Positions 15,266 through 24,562 of a DNA stretch of 64,000 nucleotides are shown one piece after another. Both the position numbers and the translations under genes were made by a program. Positions within the stretch are counted from its first letter, which is position 1, and each line of letters begins with the position of its first letter. The DNA lies in the NCBI RefSeq assembly GCF_014284475.1, contig NZ_WJBC01000004.1:146432-210431 (forward strand), in the 5' to 3' direction. The DNA is from Acetobacterium fimetarium. Lineage in GTDB: Bacteria; Bacillota; Clostridia; Eubacteriales; Eubacteriaceae. The notes under the pieces are model-generated. The model was not told the DNA's origin and searched no databases. It was given only the letters and a program-made list of their open reading frames with translations.

Positions 15266-16872
15266 ATGAATGAAAAACAAATGAGCAAATCAAGAACCGC
15301 CCTGATCCTGGCCGGCATCATGGCCAGTCTGCTGCTGTCCGCACTGGACTCGACGGTCGTCAGTACGGCCATGAAAAATATTGTCGATAATCTGGGGGGA
15401 TGGATGTTTATTCATGGCCCTTTACCATCTACATGCTATGTTCGACGATTGCCGTACTCATTTGCGGGGGACTGGCCGATATTTACGGGCACAAATTGAT
15501 GTTTATGATCGGTATCACGACTTTTCTCGCTGGCTCCATGCTCTGCGGTTTATCGCAGAGTATGATGCAGCTGATCGCCTTTAGAGGCGTACAGGGCATC
15601 GGCGGCGGGATCATTGTTTCAAGCGTATTTACAGTCGTTGCTGATATGTTTGAACCGGCCGATCGGGGCAAGTACACGGGTATTGTTACCTCGATGTATG
15701 GACTAGCCAGCATTATCGGACCTTTGGCCGGTGGTTTTATCACCGATGCGCTCGGCTGGCGCTGGATTTTTTTCATCAACCTGCCGTTGGGTATCCTGGC
15801 AATCGTTATCGTCGCGATTGCAATGCCGTCCTTCAAAAACAGTGGACTAAAAAAGGCGGTGGATTTCCCCGGGATCGCCGCACTTGTTTTTTCCCTGGTG
15901 CCCATGCTGCTGGCTTTTAGTATGGCCGGCAAGAATTTTGCCTGGATTTCGGTTCCCTGTATTGGCATGTTTCTTTTTTCGGCCGTCATGCTGGTGCTAT
16001 TTGTTTTTCTGGAAAAAAAATCGGCCAACCCGATGATTCCGCTCACCTTTTTTAAAGATCGTGCGATCTGCGTCTCCTTTCTGATTGCCTTCTTTTCCCA
16101 GGCTTTGATGTTTTCAACGGTGATCTATCTGCCCTACTTTGTTCAGGGTGTGATTGGCTCGTCGGCGACAACCTCCGGCGCCGTCATCACCCCAATGATG
16201 TTCGGGCTATTGTTGTCAAGCAATATCACCGGTCGGCTGGTTTCAAGAATCGGCAAAGCCAGAATATTATCGGTATCTGCATTTCTGGTCATGGGGGTGG
16301 GAGCGTTGCTGCTTTCCACCATGGGCATCGGCACTTCCTACTCCAGTGCCATCCTTTTTATGGTGATTTTGGGGTTTGGTGTCGGGATGAGTATGCCCAT
16401 TACCAATGTTAACGCGCAAAACGCTGCCCCGAGAGAACAGATTGGTTCCGTCACATCAACCGTGATGTTTTTTCGCAACATCGGCAGCACCATCAGTTCA
16501 GCTGTCTATGGGATAATCATGACCAATTCTCTGAACAATGGATTTTCGGGATTAAACATGCAGTATTTGCCGCCGGAAATCCAAGGCATGCTCAAAAACA
16601 CCCAAATCATTACAAATGCACAGACGGTGGCAGCCATCCGAACTTAGGTGCCGGCGTTATATCTGAGTTATTTTGATGATTTATACCTGCAGGCGAAAAC
16701 CGTCCTGGCCGGCTCCATTCATGATGTCTTTCTGTTTTGCGTCGTCATCGCCGCGGTCGGTTTTCTGTGCTCACTATTTCTGCGTGAAGCACCAATGACA
16801 AGAAATAAAAAAATAGTTACTGGCGACACAGTAAAAGTTGTTGATCTAGCCGATGATTTAGCCCATAGTTAA
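15266..16872 (+). pseudogene. DHA2/EmrB-type MFS drug efflux transporter, disrupted
   Basis: The reading frame encodes a 14-helix-type drug:H+ antiporter but carries two lesions. The first segment (15266 to about 15400) has motif SALDSTVVSTAMKNIV. At a run of six G residues (about 15396-15401) the frame shifts: one more G would join NLGG to MDVYSWPFTIYML. The second segment runs to 16647 with GLADIYGHKLMFMIG (motif A-like) and FRGVQGIGGG (motif C-like region). There an in-frame TAG interrupts the last part; the same frame continues to 16872 with the final helix (SIHDVFLFCVVIAAVGF). A CAG to TAG change is the simplest origin. Either it is a pseudogene or the G-run is a sequencing or phase-variable site, but the TAG also needs explaining. 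Confidence 0.85.
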
Positions 16873-16884
16873 CATGCTGTAAAT

Positions 16885-16930
16885 AAAAAAGCCTTGGAAC
16901 CGTTGATGTAAAATGGCTCCAGGACTTTTT
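16885..16930 (+). terminator. Terminator after the MFS gene
   Basis: Arms at 16889-16901 and 16915-16927 pair with a few G-T and mismatched positions (AAGCCTTGGAACC against GGCTCCAGGACTT), followed by TTTTTCATTTTTTT. It stands between the MFS gene and the convergent VWA gene. Confidence 0.6.
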
Positions 16931-17045
16931 CATTTTTTTGCTATTAGCGCGATGGAACAGGTGATATTTTCTTCACTAGCATTTACCGTTTCATTGATAC
17001 GATGAATAGCCTGATTCATGCTTACTGTTTAAATCTCTCCGGCGT

Positions 17046-17708
17046 TTATTTTTTTCGCCGTTCAAAATCTTCGTCAATTTCCGCCTTCCAGTTGGCCGGA
17101 ATTGGGTTGCAGGCCCGCATTTCACAAACCACCTCGCTGACTACCTTGTAGTTCAAACGGGTTCCTTCGCTGTCGGCATGATAGTTTGCGGCTCTGTCGG
17201 CGTCGATTCCAAACTGGGCGGCAGTCTCGATGGCGTCGATATTGGCGCCCAGAAAAATGAATTCCCAGTGATACCGGGTTTTCTCCAGTTCGATCATTTC
17301 TCTGATCTTTTCATAGGAATACTCCCGGCTGGCGTTTTCCAGACCATCGGTGGTGATCACAAAGATAACCTGATCCGCCTGGTGGTTCCTGCCAGTGTGT
17401 CGCTGGGCATTGACAATTTTATGAATGGTCTTTCCGATGGCGTCCAGCAGGGCTGTGCAGCCGCCCACATAATATTCTTTCGCAGTAATGGGTGCAATTC
17501 CCCGGATGTCGATGCGGTCGTGGAGCAATTCGTAGTTGTCGTCAAAAAGCACCGTGGTGATCGTAGCCGCTCCCGGGGCCGCCTGCTGTTTTTTGAGCAT
17601 GGCGTTGTAACCCCCGATGGTGTCACTTTCCAGACCCGACATGGATCCGCTTTTGTCCAGAATAAAGACCAGTTCAGTTCTGCCTGATTTTGTTTCGTTT
17701 GTGTTCAT
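17046..17708 (-). CDS. VWA-domain protein paired with a macrodomain protein
   Basis: A 220-residue soluble protein that is nearly all von Willebrand factor A domain. The metal-ion-dependent adhesion site is complete: DKSGSMSG near residue 18 (DxSxS), a Thr in GGCTALLDAI and an Asp in TTDGLENAS. The C-terminal region (FIFLGANIDAIETAAQFGI) resembles bacterial TerY-like VWA proteins that act as intracellular scaffolds. It lies 75 bases downstream of the macrodomain gene on the same strand and starts behind GGAGGATAAGAAC, so the two likely act together. Function not known; stress response or ADP-ribose signalling is an inference. Confidence 0.85.
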   Translation of the reverse strand: MNTNETKSGRTELVFILDKSGSMSGLESDTIGGYNAMLKKQQAAPGAATITTVLFDDNYELLHDRIDIRGIAPITAKEYYVGGCTALLDAIGKTIHKIVNAQRHTGRNHQADQVIFVITTDGLENASREYSYEKIREMIELEKTRYHWEFIFLGANIDAIETAAQFGIDADRAANYHADSEGTRLNYKVVSEVVCEMRACNPIPANWKAEIDEDFERRKK

Positions 17709-17783
17709 GTTCTTATCCTCCGTTTCTTTGATAACTAAAGGATAACCGATTTTCCACCGCTTGTGGTCGCTTTCAGAACGACA

Positions 17784-18812
17784 TCAGGCACCCAACAAGG
17801 CCTGATCGAAGGCAAACAGGGCTTCGTTGATTTCATAGATATTGTAATTTTCGGCGTTGATGAAATACTCGATAATCAGATCAAAGGCGTTGCTGTGGGA
17901 CAGGGCATAGCCGGCCCGGCCCAGCAGATCATGGGTTTCGTCCAGATTCAGCTCCAGGGCAATCGCAAAAGCGATGGCCGTTGCCTTGCTGGGGCTGTAG
18001 TCTTTTTTGCTGCGGATCTTGGAAAACAGCTTCCGGTCAACATTGGCTTTTTTATAGGCTTCCACATCCGTCATGCCCTTTTGATCAATGAGCCGGATCA
18101 GCATTTCTGAAAACGAGTCATCCAAATGCCCCAGCACATCCGCCAGGCTTCTTGACACCATTGGCTGCGGTGATGGTGTCATTGGCTGCCGCTGAGGAGC
18201 CGGATAAATCATTCTGGCTTCTTTTAAATTCCGGACTTCGTACTCCGCCGCTTCCAGATGGCGTTCAGAAACCAGATGTTCTTCCACGTAATGGTCATCG
18301 ATATATTTTTCTATATCTGAAAACAGTTTTTCACTGAATGCAAAGGCCTTCTTGTCAAAAACAACCAGATAAACCATCATCTCATGGCTCAGGAGAAATT
18401 CACTGATGGCTTCCACTGCAATCTTCAGCGCCTGATCCTTGGGATAGCCATAGATTCCCGATGAAATCAGGGGAAAGGCAATGCTTTTACCGGCGTGTTT
18501 CAGGGCGAGATTCAGGGAACTGGTATAGGCATTGTGCAGCAGCTTGGCTTCGTTGGCACCGCCGCCCTGCCAGATGGGACCCACGGTGTGGATGATTTGC
18601 TTTGCCGGAAGCCGGTAGCCGCCGGTGATGACCGCCGCCCCGACATCGCAGCCGCCAATGCGGTCGCACTCGGCCTGAAGCTTGTCTGCTCCGGCCGCTG
18701 TAAAGATGGCCCCGCAGACACCGCCGCCCATTTTCAGCCCGGTATTGGCGGCATTGACGATGATGTCCACCGGCATTTTGGTAATATCGTTGCGGATGAT
18801 TTCAAATGGCAT
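17784..18812 (-). CDS. Macrodomain (ADP-ribose-binding) protein with C-terminal helical domain
   Basis: The first 165 residues or so are a macrodomain of the O-acetyl-ADP-ribose deacetylase (YmdB-like) group: NDIT at 8, VNAAN near 19, GGGVCGAIF near 29, the HTVGPIW strand and FPLISSGIYGYP. A Pro/Gln linker (about 205-225) leads to a C-terminal domain with RKLFSKIRSKKDYSPSKATA and LDETHDLLGRAGYALSHSN. That domain looks like a small helical, possibly DNA- or RNA-binding module found at the end of other Firmicute proteins; I do not know its name. At 342 residues it is twice the size of a simple macrodomain enzyme. Start behind GGAAGGA; followed by the VWA gene. Confidence 0.88.
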   Translation of the reverse strand: MPFEIIRNDITKMPVDIIVNAANTGLKMGGGVCGAIFTAAGADKLQAECDRIGGCDVGAAVITGGYRLPAKQIIHTVGPIWQGGGANEAKLLHNAYTSSLNLALKHAGKSIAFPLISSGIYGYPKDQALKIAVEAISEFLLSHEMMVYLVVFDKKAFAFSEKLFSDIEKYIDDHYVEEHLVSERHLEAAEYEVRNLKEARMIYPAPQRQPMTPSPQPMVSRSLADVLGHLDDSFSEMLIRLIDQKGMTDVEAYKKANVDRKLFSKIRSKKDYSPSKATAIAFAIALELNLDETHDLLGRAGYALSHSNAFDLIIEYFINAENYNIYEINEALFAFDQALLGA

Positions 18813-18988
18813 AAGTCAACAATCCTTCCTGTTCTAATCCAGTTTATCATAGAACTTGCCGTTTTCCCTCATCATACCAGTTGCGTCATCTTTTTTCAAT
18901 CGTTCTATTTAGAAAACGACCTTCCCCACCTACGCTCTTGCCATTGATCCGTTTTCATGGTTTAGTCGTCTGAGCCATGCTGCAGGTC

Positions 18989-21367
18989 TTAATCCACACC
19001 CTCTTCAAACATTCTGCAGGGACTGATTTTCCGGATACTGTTTGCCACAATCAATACGGTCGCCAGTCCCAGCAGGCTGATGCCGATGATTGTGAACAAC
19101 ACCAGGCGGGGATCCACATAAAATTCACAGTTTAATATCCCGTTGGCGGCCAGCATCAGTGCCAGCAAGGGATTGGTTGCAAAATAACCGGCGACAGCCC
19201 CCAGTGCTGAAGCCCCGATAATGACGGGCATTTGACTGATCAGGATCTGTCCAATCAGCTGGTTGGCGGTGAACCCCAGAGCTTTGGAAACCCCCAGCCG
19301 GATCCGCTCTCGCAAAATCCGCACCCGGATCACCAGAAACATAACGAAGACAATAATCACGGCAATAATCCCCAAACATCCCGTCACCACAATTTTAATA
19401 GACGCTTCAAACGAATCCAGCATCATTTCAATGGACTCAAAATAACTGGCCGTCTGAATATTCTGATTCGCATACTGATTGTTGATTCGGGTCACAAAGC
19501 TTTTTGTATTTTCACCGTCTGCCAGATAAACCATCAGATTTTTCTCCTGATAGGCAGGCATCAGTTTTTTCATGCCGGCTGTTGTAATGGCGGCTCCTCT
19601 TCCGAGCATATTGAACTGCTGGGTTACACCCACCACCAGAAATTCCCGGGTTATTCCGTTATAGTCAATCGACACCGTATCCCCCATCTGAGCGCCCAGC
19701 TTGTTCAATACGATGCTGGTGATGGCAATTTCATTATCATTCACCGGCATTCTGCCTTTCACACAGGTATCCACCTTCAACCGGCTGTAATCTTCGGTGA
19801 TTCGGGTACTGGCGCCGCATTCTTTTTTATCGTATTTGATCACGCCGTCAAAAGAATCCAGCTTGACAGTATCTGCCACTCCCGGCATTGCGGCAATTTC
19901 ATCGAATATCGTTTCTTCATTTTCCATCGCTGTCACCTGAACCTCGGCGGTTTCCAGACCGATCAGTTTAATCATGGCACTCTTGTCGACTGCAAAATTG
20001 TAATAGGCGGCAAAAGAAAACACGGTAACCAGACTCAGCATCATGATGATCAGTCCTGCAATCAGATTCTGCCGTTTATTGAAAATCAGTGATTTATAAC
20101 CCATTGCCATATTCAGGCTGAGTTTCGTCCGCTCCAGAGGCACTCTGTTTTTTCCGAAATGATGGGTTTCAATGCCGTTTCGCAGGGCTGTCAGGGGCGT
20201 GATTTTTTTGATTTTAAAGGCGCTGAAATACGAAATTCCCAGTACCGCAATCATAATCACCGCCAAACTGATCAGTATGGTCCGGGGATAAATTCCGGTT
20301 GTCCAGCGCAGACCAATCGATGACGACACCACGTTGGTGATTACCGGTGAGATCAGCATCGACGCACCCAGTCCTACTGCAAAACCGACTGCCGTAATCA
20401 GCAGATATTCCACCAGAATTGAACCAAGAATCTGACCGGAAGTGTATCCCATCGCTTCCAGAGCACCAATATTTTTGATGTTGTTTTCGATATGCGTAGT
20501 AGTTGAAAATTTAATGACGATGGCGGCAATGGCCAGAATGATGATGGAGAAAGCCACCAGAACCGCCATAATGATATTAATGAACACGGCAACCCCGATC
20601 TTCATGGTTCCATAACTGAGGGTGGCATAACTGCCGGTTCGCTCCGGCCAGACAGTCTTCAGGTCTTTTGTAAATTGGGATTCAAAAGCTTCCGTATTAT
20701 CAATGTCATCGGTGATGACCGCGCTGTAGCTGCATTTTGATCCATATACCGGCTGATTCATTAAATCATTAAACTGCTTGTCCCCCACATAGAGCTTATA
20801 CATACTCACATTGGAGGGACTGGCAAACATCAGGTCTTCATAGAAGCCTGCGATCTCCAGTTCGGTGGTGTTATCATCGACCATAAATTTCAGCGTATCT
20901 CCGGTTTTATAGCCGTTGGCGATCTTTAAAACATAGGGAACAATCACCCCATTTTCAGGTATCTGCGCGGCCTCATCAATGATGGTCACCCGGGAAATAT
21001 CGCGCGGGGTCTCGCGATTCAGAAAGAGCGTGGAAAGGCTGTACGCTTCTTCCCCGGTATCCACGTTCTGATATTTGGAAGACATCGACATCAGTCCCTC
21101 TTCCCTTTCACTGCTGGCATAGCTGTCAATGGATTCATAGATCTGATCAATCGCCGCATCATGACTGCCATCGGTGATGGAAATAAAATGAGCGCCGTTT
21201 GTCTCGGCATTTTTCCCATCGATAAAGGTGTCCAGATTGGACAGTACACTGATTCCCACGTAGAGAAAGATGGTGGCGATGGCAATGAGGATAATCAGTG
21301 TGGCCGTGGCGACCTTGGCCTTCCTGATATTGTTTGTTGCGATCATCAAGATTTTCATGACTACCAT
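18989..21367 (-). CDS. FtsX-type ABC transporter permease
   Basis: A 792-residue permease with the MacB/FtsX architecture: one N-terminal helix (ATLIILIAIATIFLYVGI), a large extracytoplasmic domain (to about 255), three central helices, a second extracytoplasmic domain and a final group of helices near the C-terminus. Such proteins use ATP hydrolysis to transmit force and can pump peptides or lipids, or activate enzymes outside the cell. It follows its ATPase with a 7-base overlap; starts at 21367 or 21358 are both possible. Together with the upstream histidine kinase and response regulator it resembles peptide-antibiotic sensing and resistance modules, though it is not a clear BceB (no single large extracellular loop pattern was verified). 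Confidence 0.88.
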   Translation of the reverse strand: MVVMKILMIATNNIRKAKVATATLIILIAIATIFLYVGISVLSNLDTFIDGKNAETNGAHFISITDGSHDAAIDQIYESIDSYASSEREEGLMSMSSKYQNVDTGEEAYSLSTLFLNRETPRDISRVTIIDEAAQIPENGVIVPYVLKIANGYKTGDTLKFMVDDNTTELEIAGFYEDLMFASPSNVSMYKLYVGDKQFNDLMNQPVYGSKCSYSAVITDDIDNTEAFESQFTKDLKTVWPERTGSYATLSYGTMKIGVAVFINIIMAVLVAFSIIILAIAAIVIKFSTTTHIENNIKNIGALEAMGYTSGQILGSILVEYLLITAVGFAVGLGASMLISPVITNVVSSSIGLRWTTGIYPRTILISLAVIMIAVLGISYFSAFKIKKITPLTALRNGIETHHFGKNRVPLERTKLSLNMAMGYKSLIFNKRQNLIAGLIIMMLSLVTVFSFAAYYNFAVDKSAMIKLIGLETAEVQVTAMENEETIFDEIAAMPGVADTVKLDSFDGVIKYDKKECGASTRITEDYSRLKVDTCVKGRMPVNDNEIAITSIVLNKLGAQMGDTVSIDYNGITREFLVVGVTQQFNMLGRGAAITTAGMKKLMPAYQEKNLMVYLADGENTKSFVTRINNQYANQNIQTASYFESIEMMLDSFEASIKIVVTGCLGIIAVIIVFVMFLVIRVRILRERIRLGVSKALGFTANQLIGQILISQMPVIIGASALGAVAGYFATNPLLALMLAANGILNCEFYVDPRLVLFTIIGISLLGLATVLIVANSIRKISPCRMFEEGVD

Positions 21368-22119
21368 CCCATTCTTTCCAGGAATTCCCGGAGAATTTTA
21401 TGCCGTTGGGGATCGTCCTTGACATAGCTTCCCAGTTTGAGCTCATCGATGATGACCCCATCCTTCAGATACAGGATACGGTTGGCCCGTCTGGCGGTTT
21501 TGATGTCATGCGTCACCATGATGATGCTCTGACCCGAGGCATTGACCTCGGTCATCACATCCAGCACATTGATGGCATTGGTTGAATTGAGAGCCCCGGT
21601 GGGTTCATCCGCAAAGACGATTTCCGGCGCATTGATCAGCGCTCTGACGATGGCCACCCGTTGGGCTTCCCCGCCCGAAAGCTGGGACGGATATTTCTGA
21701 TAACAGACCTCGGTCATGCCCACCTGATGCAGCAGTTCTTTGGCCCGTGCCGCAATGGCCTTTTTATCCCGGCTCACCAGCAGACCGGAAATGATGATAT
21801 TGTCTAGCACGCTCATGGTTTCATTGAGATAAATCTGCTGAAAGACAAACCCGCAATGCTTGCGGCGAAATACCGCCAGCCGGTCGTTGGAATATTTTGA
21901 TATCTCTTCACCTTTGAAATCGATCTTTCCCAGCGTGGGCTTGTCCATCCCGGACAGGGCATAAAGCAGCGTGGATTTTCCCGAACCTGAGCTCCCCATG
22001 ATGACGGTGAAGTCCCCTGCTTTGATATCGATATTGAGATTTTTTAAAACGTGCTGCATGATGCTGCCGTTTGAATAAGTTTTACTGAGCATTTCTGCCT
22101 TCAGAATGGTGTTTTCCAT
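21361..22119 (-). CDS. ABC transporter ATP-binding protein (MacB/LolD type)
   Basis: ATPase partner of the FtsX-type permease, 252 residues. Walker A is GSSGSGKS near residue 42, the Q-loop is FVFQQIYL, the signature is LSGGEAQRVAIVRAL and Walker B is IVFADEPTGAL, with switch His in MVTHDIKTA. The lineage-typical LNSTNAINVLDVM segment supports the MacB/LolD/BceA group. Start at 22119 follows GGGAGGATTAC. It lies 170 bases after the histidine kinase; a hairpin in that gap may attenuate readthrough from the regulatory genes. Confidence 0.93.
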   Translation of the reverse strand: MENTILKAEMLSKTYSNGSIMQHVLKNLNIDIKAGDFTVIMGSSGSGKSTLLYALSGMDKPTLGKIDFKGEEISKYSNDRLAVFRRKHCGFVFQQIYLNETMSVLDNIIISGLLVSRDKKAIAARAKELLHQVGMTEVCYQKYPSQLSGGEAQRVAIVRALINAPEIVFADEPTGALNSTNAINVLDVMTEVNASGQSIIMVTHDIKTARRANRILYLKDGVIIDELKLGSYVKDDPQRHKILREFLERMGW

Positions 22120-22161
22120 TGTAATCCTCCCGATTAACTGAGTTGATCATTATCACGATGA

Positions 22162-22197
22162 TAAAAGACCATGGCCAGCGTTTGCTTTCCATGGTCC
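22162..22197 (-). terminator. Hairpin between the histidine kinase and ABC genes
   Basis: GACCATGG (22167-22174) and CCATGGTC (22189-22196) pair over a 14-base loop, followed on the minus strand by TTTTATC. It could be a partial terminator, letting the regulator genes and transporter genes be expressed at different levels. Confidence 0.5.
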
Positions 22198-22289
22198 TAT
22201 TATAGCGCATACTTTCTTAACGGATCTTTTTCCAAATCTTATTAAATTCTTATCTGTTTCTTAATTGTAAAGCTCACGGCAGTTCGGCT

Positions 22290-23600
22290 TTAGACCACTT
22301 TGAGGCGCAGTTCCACGACGAACCCAGCCTCATTGTAACAACGGATGCTCCCGCCCATGCCTTCCATAAACAGTCTGGCCAGGTAAAGCCCCAGCCCGGA
22401 GCCCGGCGTATTCTGAACCGCTTCGCCAGAACCCCGAAAAAACTTTTCGCACACCAGCGGCCATTCATCGGGATTCACGCCATCACCATCATCTCTGATC
22501 TTTACTTCCAGGTATTTTTCTGTTTTATCCAGATCAAACCAGACGTCAATATCGGTTCCCGCATACTTGTAGGAATTGCTGATGATATTGTCAATCACCT
22601 GACCCAGCCGCAGCGGATCACAGCTGATCAGGCACTCAGCCAGGTCATTTTTGAAGCGGATTTTACCGAAATGATCCATCTCCCTAAACATCTTAAGCAT
22701 CACAGTGCTGGGCTGTTCGCTCACATTGACCTTGAGCATTTCCAGTTCTTCCAGCGTGGCGTGAAACAGATTGCTGATCAGGGCATCAATAACACCGGCT
22801 TTGGCATGGATCACCGCGATTTTTTCGATACTTTCGGCAATCGTCGTTTCTGCGGCTGATCCCGTCTGAGTATCAAATTTCACGCCGCCAAGTTTCGCCG
22901 TCAGCAATTCGCAGATGGCTTTGATGGTGGCCACCGGGGTTTTGATATCATGGGACAGTTCCGCCACCAGTTCTTTCTTGCTGATATTGGCCTCATACTC
23001 CCCCTGCCGGGCTTTTCTCAGCTCCTCCCGCATGAGATCAAAGCTCTCGGTGAAGGCGCCAAAATAATTGCCCCGATCCATCGGCAGCCTGAACTCCAGA
23101 TCACCGTCGGCAATTTTTTGGGCAAACTGTTTCATGACCCCGAATGGCCTGAGAATGGAGAAATGCACCATCCCCAAAACCACATCAACCAGGATCAGCA
23201 CCATCAGAAAAACAACCGTAATCATGGCCAGCAAATTATTTTTCATCTTTTCTTCTTCACTGCCGTCCGTCAGAAAGATGACCTTGCCCAGCACTTCCGC
23301 CTGCCCATCCGCCGAAACAGAAGTCAAATCCATGATGGTATGACGATTCCTGATGCCTTCAAACAGCAGCGACTGGTAGTTATCATCCGTGACCAGCGCG
23401 ATCTGGTAAGCCATGCCGCCACTTGCACCTGTTTTTTCGGTATCGCCGTTCGCCCAGTCTTTTTCGATGGTTTTGACAACACTGTTAATCTGCGTGACAT
23501 CGACAGCATTGATCTGGGTGGCATTAATATAGCAAAACAACACCCCATAGCTGGCAGCTAGCAGCAATGTAAAGGCGATGATGATTCTTTTTATTTTCAT
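22290..23600 (-). CDS. Sensor histidine kinase
   Basis: A 436-residue membrane kinase of a two-component system. It has an N-terminal helix, an extracytoplasmic sensor region of roughly 90 residues, a second helix (AMITVVFLMVLILVDVVLG near 125-145) and a HAMP segment. The H-box is ELSHDIKTPVATI (phospho-accepting His near residue 217). ATP-binding motifs follow: N-box IISNSYKYAG, G1 DDGDGV and G2 GSGLGLYLA. The response regulator gene is 43 bases upstream. The neighbouring ABC genes are the probable regulated targets, so cell-envelope stress or peptide sensing is likely. Confidence 0.93.
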   Translation of the reverse strand: MKIKRIIIAFTLLLAASYGVLFCYINATQINAVDVTQINSVVKTIEKDWANGDTEKTGASGGMAYQIALVTDDNYQSLLFEGIRNRHTIMDLTSVSADGQAEVLGKVIFLTDGSEEEKMKNNLLAMITVVFLMVLILVDVVLGMVHFSILRPFGVMKQFAQKIADGDLEFRLPMDRGNYFGAFTESFDLMREELRKARQGEYEANISKKELVAELSHDIKTPVATIKAICELLTAKLGGVKFDTQTGSAAETTIAESIEKIAVIHAKAGVIDALISNLFHATLEELEMLKVNVSEQPSTVMLKMFREMDHFGKIRFKNDLAECLISCDPLRLGQVIDNIISNSYKYAGTDIDVWFDLDKTEKYLEVKIRDDGDGVNPDEWPLVCEKFFRGSGEAVQNTPGSGLGLYLARLFMEGMGGSIRCYNEAGFVVELRLKVV

Positions 23601-23643
23601 GAATTATCCTCAATTGCAGAATCCTGTTTTCAACCGATCCATT

Positions 23644-24363
23644 TTAGTCTTCTAAGGTCTCGAACATATACCCGGTTCCCCAGATCGTTTTAATGTATTT
23701 GGGTTTGTTGGGATTCTCTTCTATTTTTTCTCGGATTTTCCGGATATGCACATTCAGAGTCCCATCGCTGAAAAAGGCATCGCCCCAGATATTAGCAAAT
23801 AACTCGTCTTTGGAAATCACCCGGTTCTTATTTTCATATAGGTATTGAAACAGCTTGAATTCTTTTGTTTTAAAACCAGCATCTTTTTCATCGACGTAAA
23901 CCTTCATGGCGTCACCATCAATTCTCAGGTTTTTGCAGCAGTTATCGTCTTTGCCTTGAGAAACCCCATCAGCACTGGTCTCAGCTTTTAAAACCAGCGC
24001 ATCATACCGTTTGATGATCACCTTCACCTTAGCCAGCAGCACACTGAGCGAATAGGGCTTCTTGATGTAATCATCGCCGCCGATGTTCAAGGCAATCAGC
24101 ACATCGTCATCACTCTGCCGGGCGCTGATAAAGAGAATCGGCACATCGGTTTTTGTGCGGAGTTCCCGGCACAATTCAAATCCGCTGTCATTGCCCAGAT
24201 TGATATCCAGCAAAATCAGTTTGACCCCATTCGTCTTAACAAAGCCCATGCAGTCATTATAATCCGTGACATACGCCGCCGTTACTCCGAACATTTCAAA
24301 GTATTCACAGGTCGCTTTTGCCAGCTCGACCTCATCATCAACGATCAAACAATCCCAGTTCAC
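23644..24363 (-). CDS. OmpR/PhoB-family response regulator
   Basis: A 239-residue DNA-binding response regulator. The receiver domain has the acidic pocket in CLIVDDEVEL, the phospho-acceptor Asp in LLDINLG and Lys in DYIKKPYS. The C-terminal winged helix includes FKTKEFKLFQYLYENKNRVI and VHIRKIREKIE. The chosen start is GTG at 24363, 5 bases after GGAGAAAAT, giving NWDCLIVDDE as the beginning; the longer frame to 24396 lacks a site. First gene of a likely four-gene set with the kinase and the FtsX-type transporter. Confidence 0.93.
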   Translation of the reverse strand: MNWDCLIVDDEVELAKATCEYFEMFGVTAAYVTDYNDCMGFVKTNGVKLILLDINLGNDSGFELCRELRTKTDVPILFISARQSDDDVLIALNIGGDDYIKKPYSLSVLLAKVKVIIKRYDALVLKAETSADGVSQGKDDNCCKNLRIDGDAMKVYVDEKDAGFKTKEFKLFQYLYENKNRVISKDELFANIWGDAFFSDGTLNVHIRKIREKIEENPNKPKYIKTIWGTGYMFETLED

Positions 24364-24562
24364 ATTTTCTCCAATCCGCCTGACTGAGGCGACCAAACGC
24401 CCAAGTCTGACTTTATCCTTACGCTCTTTTAAATAATCATATCATTATTCCCGTGTAAATGCATCCATTTAACACAAGAAGTGGTCGGCGGTTCTGGCTA
24501 GATTTTAAAACTGCTGAACTGGCGGTTGTTTCAGAAATCCGCGTAAAAAAACACCCTTTTGT

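Noticed and set aside
16640..16650. Pyrrolysine read-through at the TAG in the MFS gene
   Set aside because: Pyrrolysine is used in methylamine methyltransferases; an MFS transporter with a separate frameshift is better explained as decayed.
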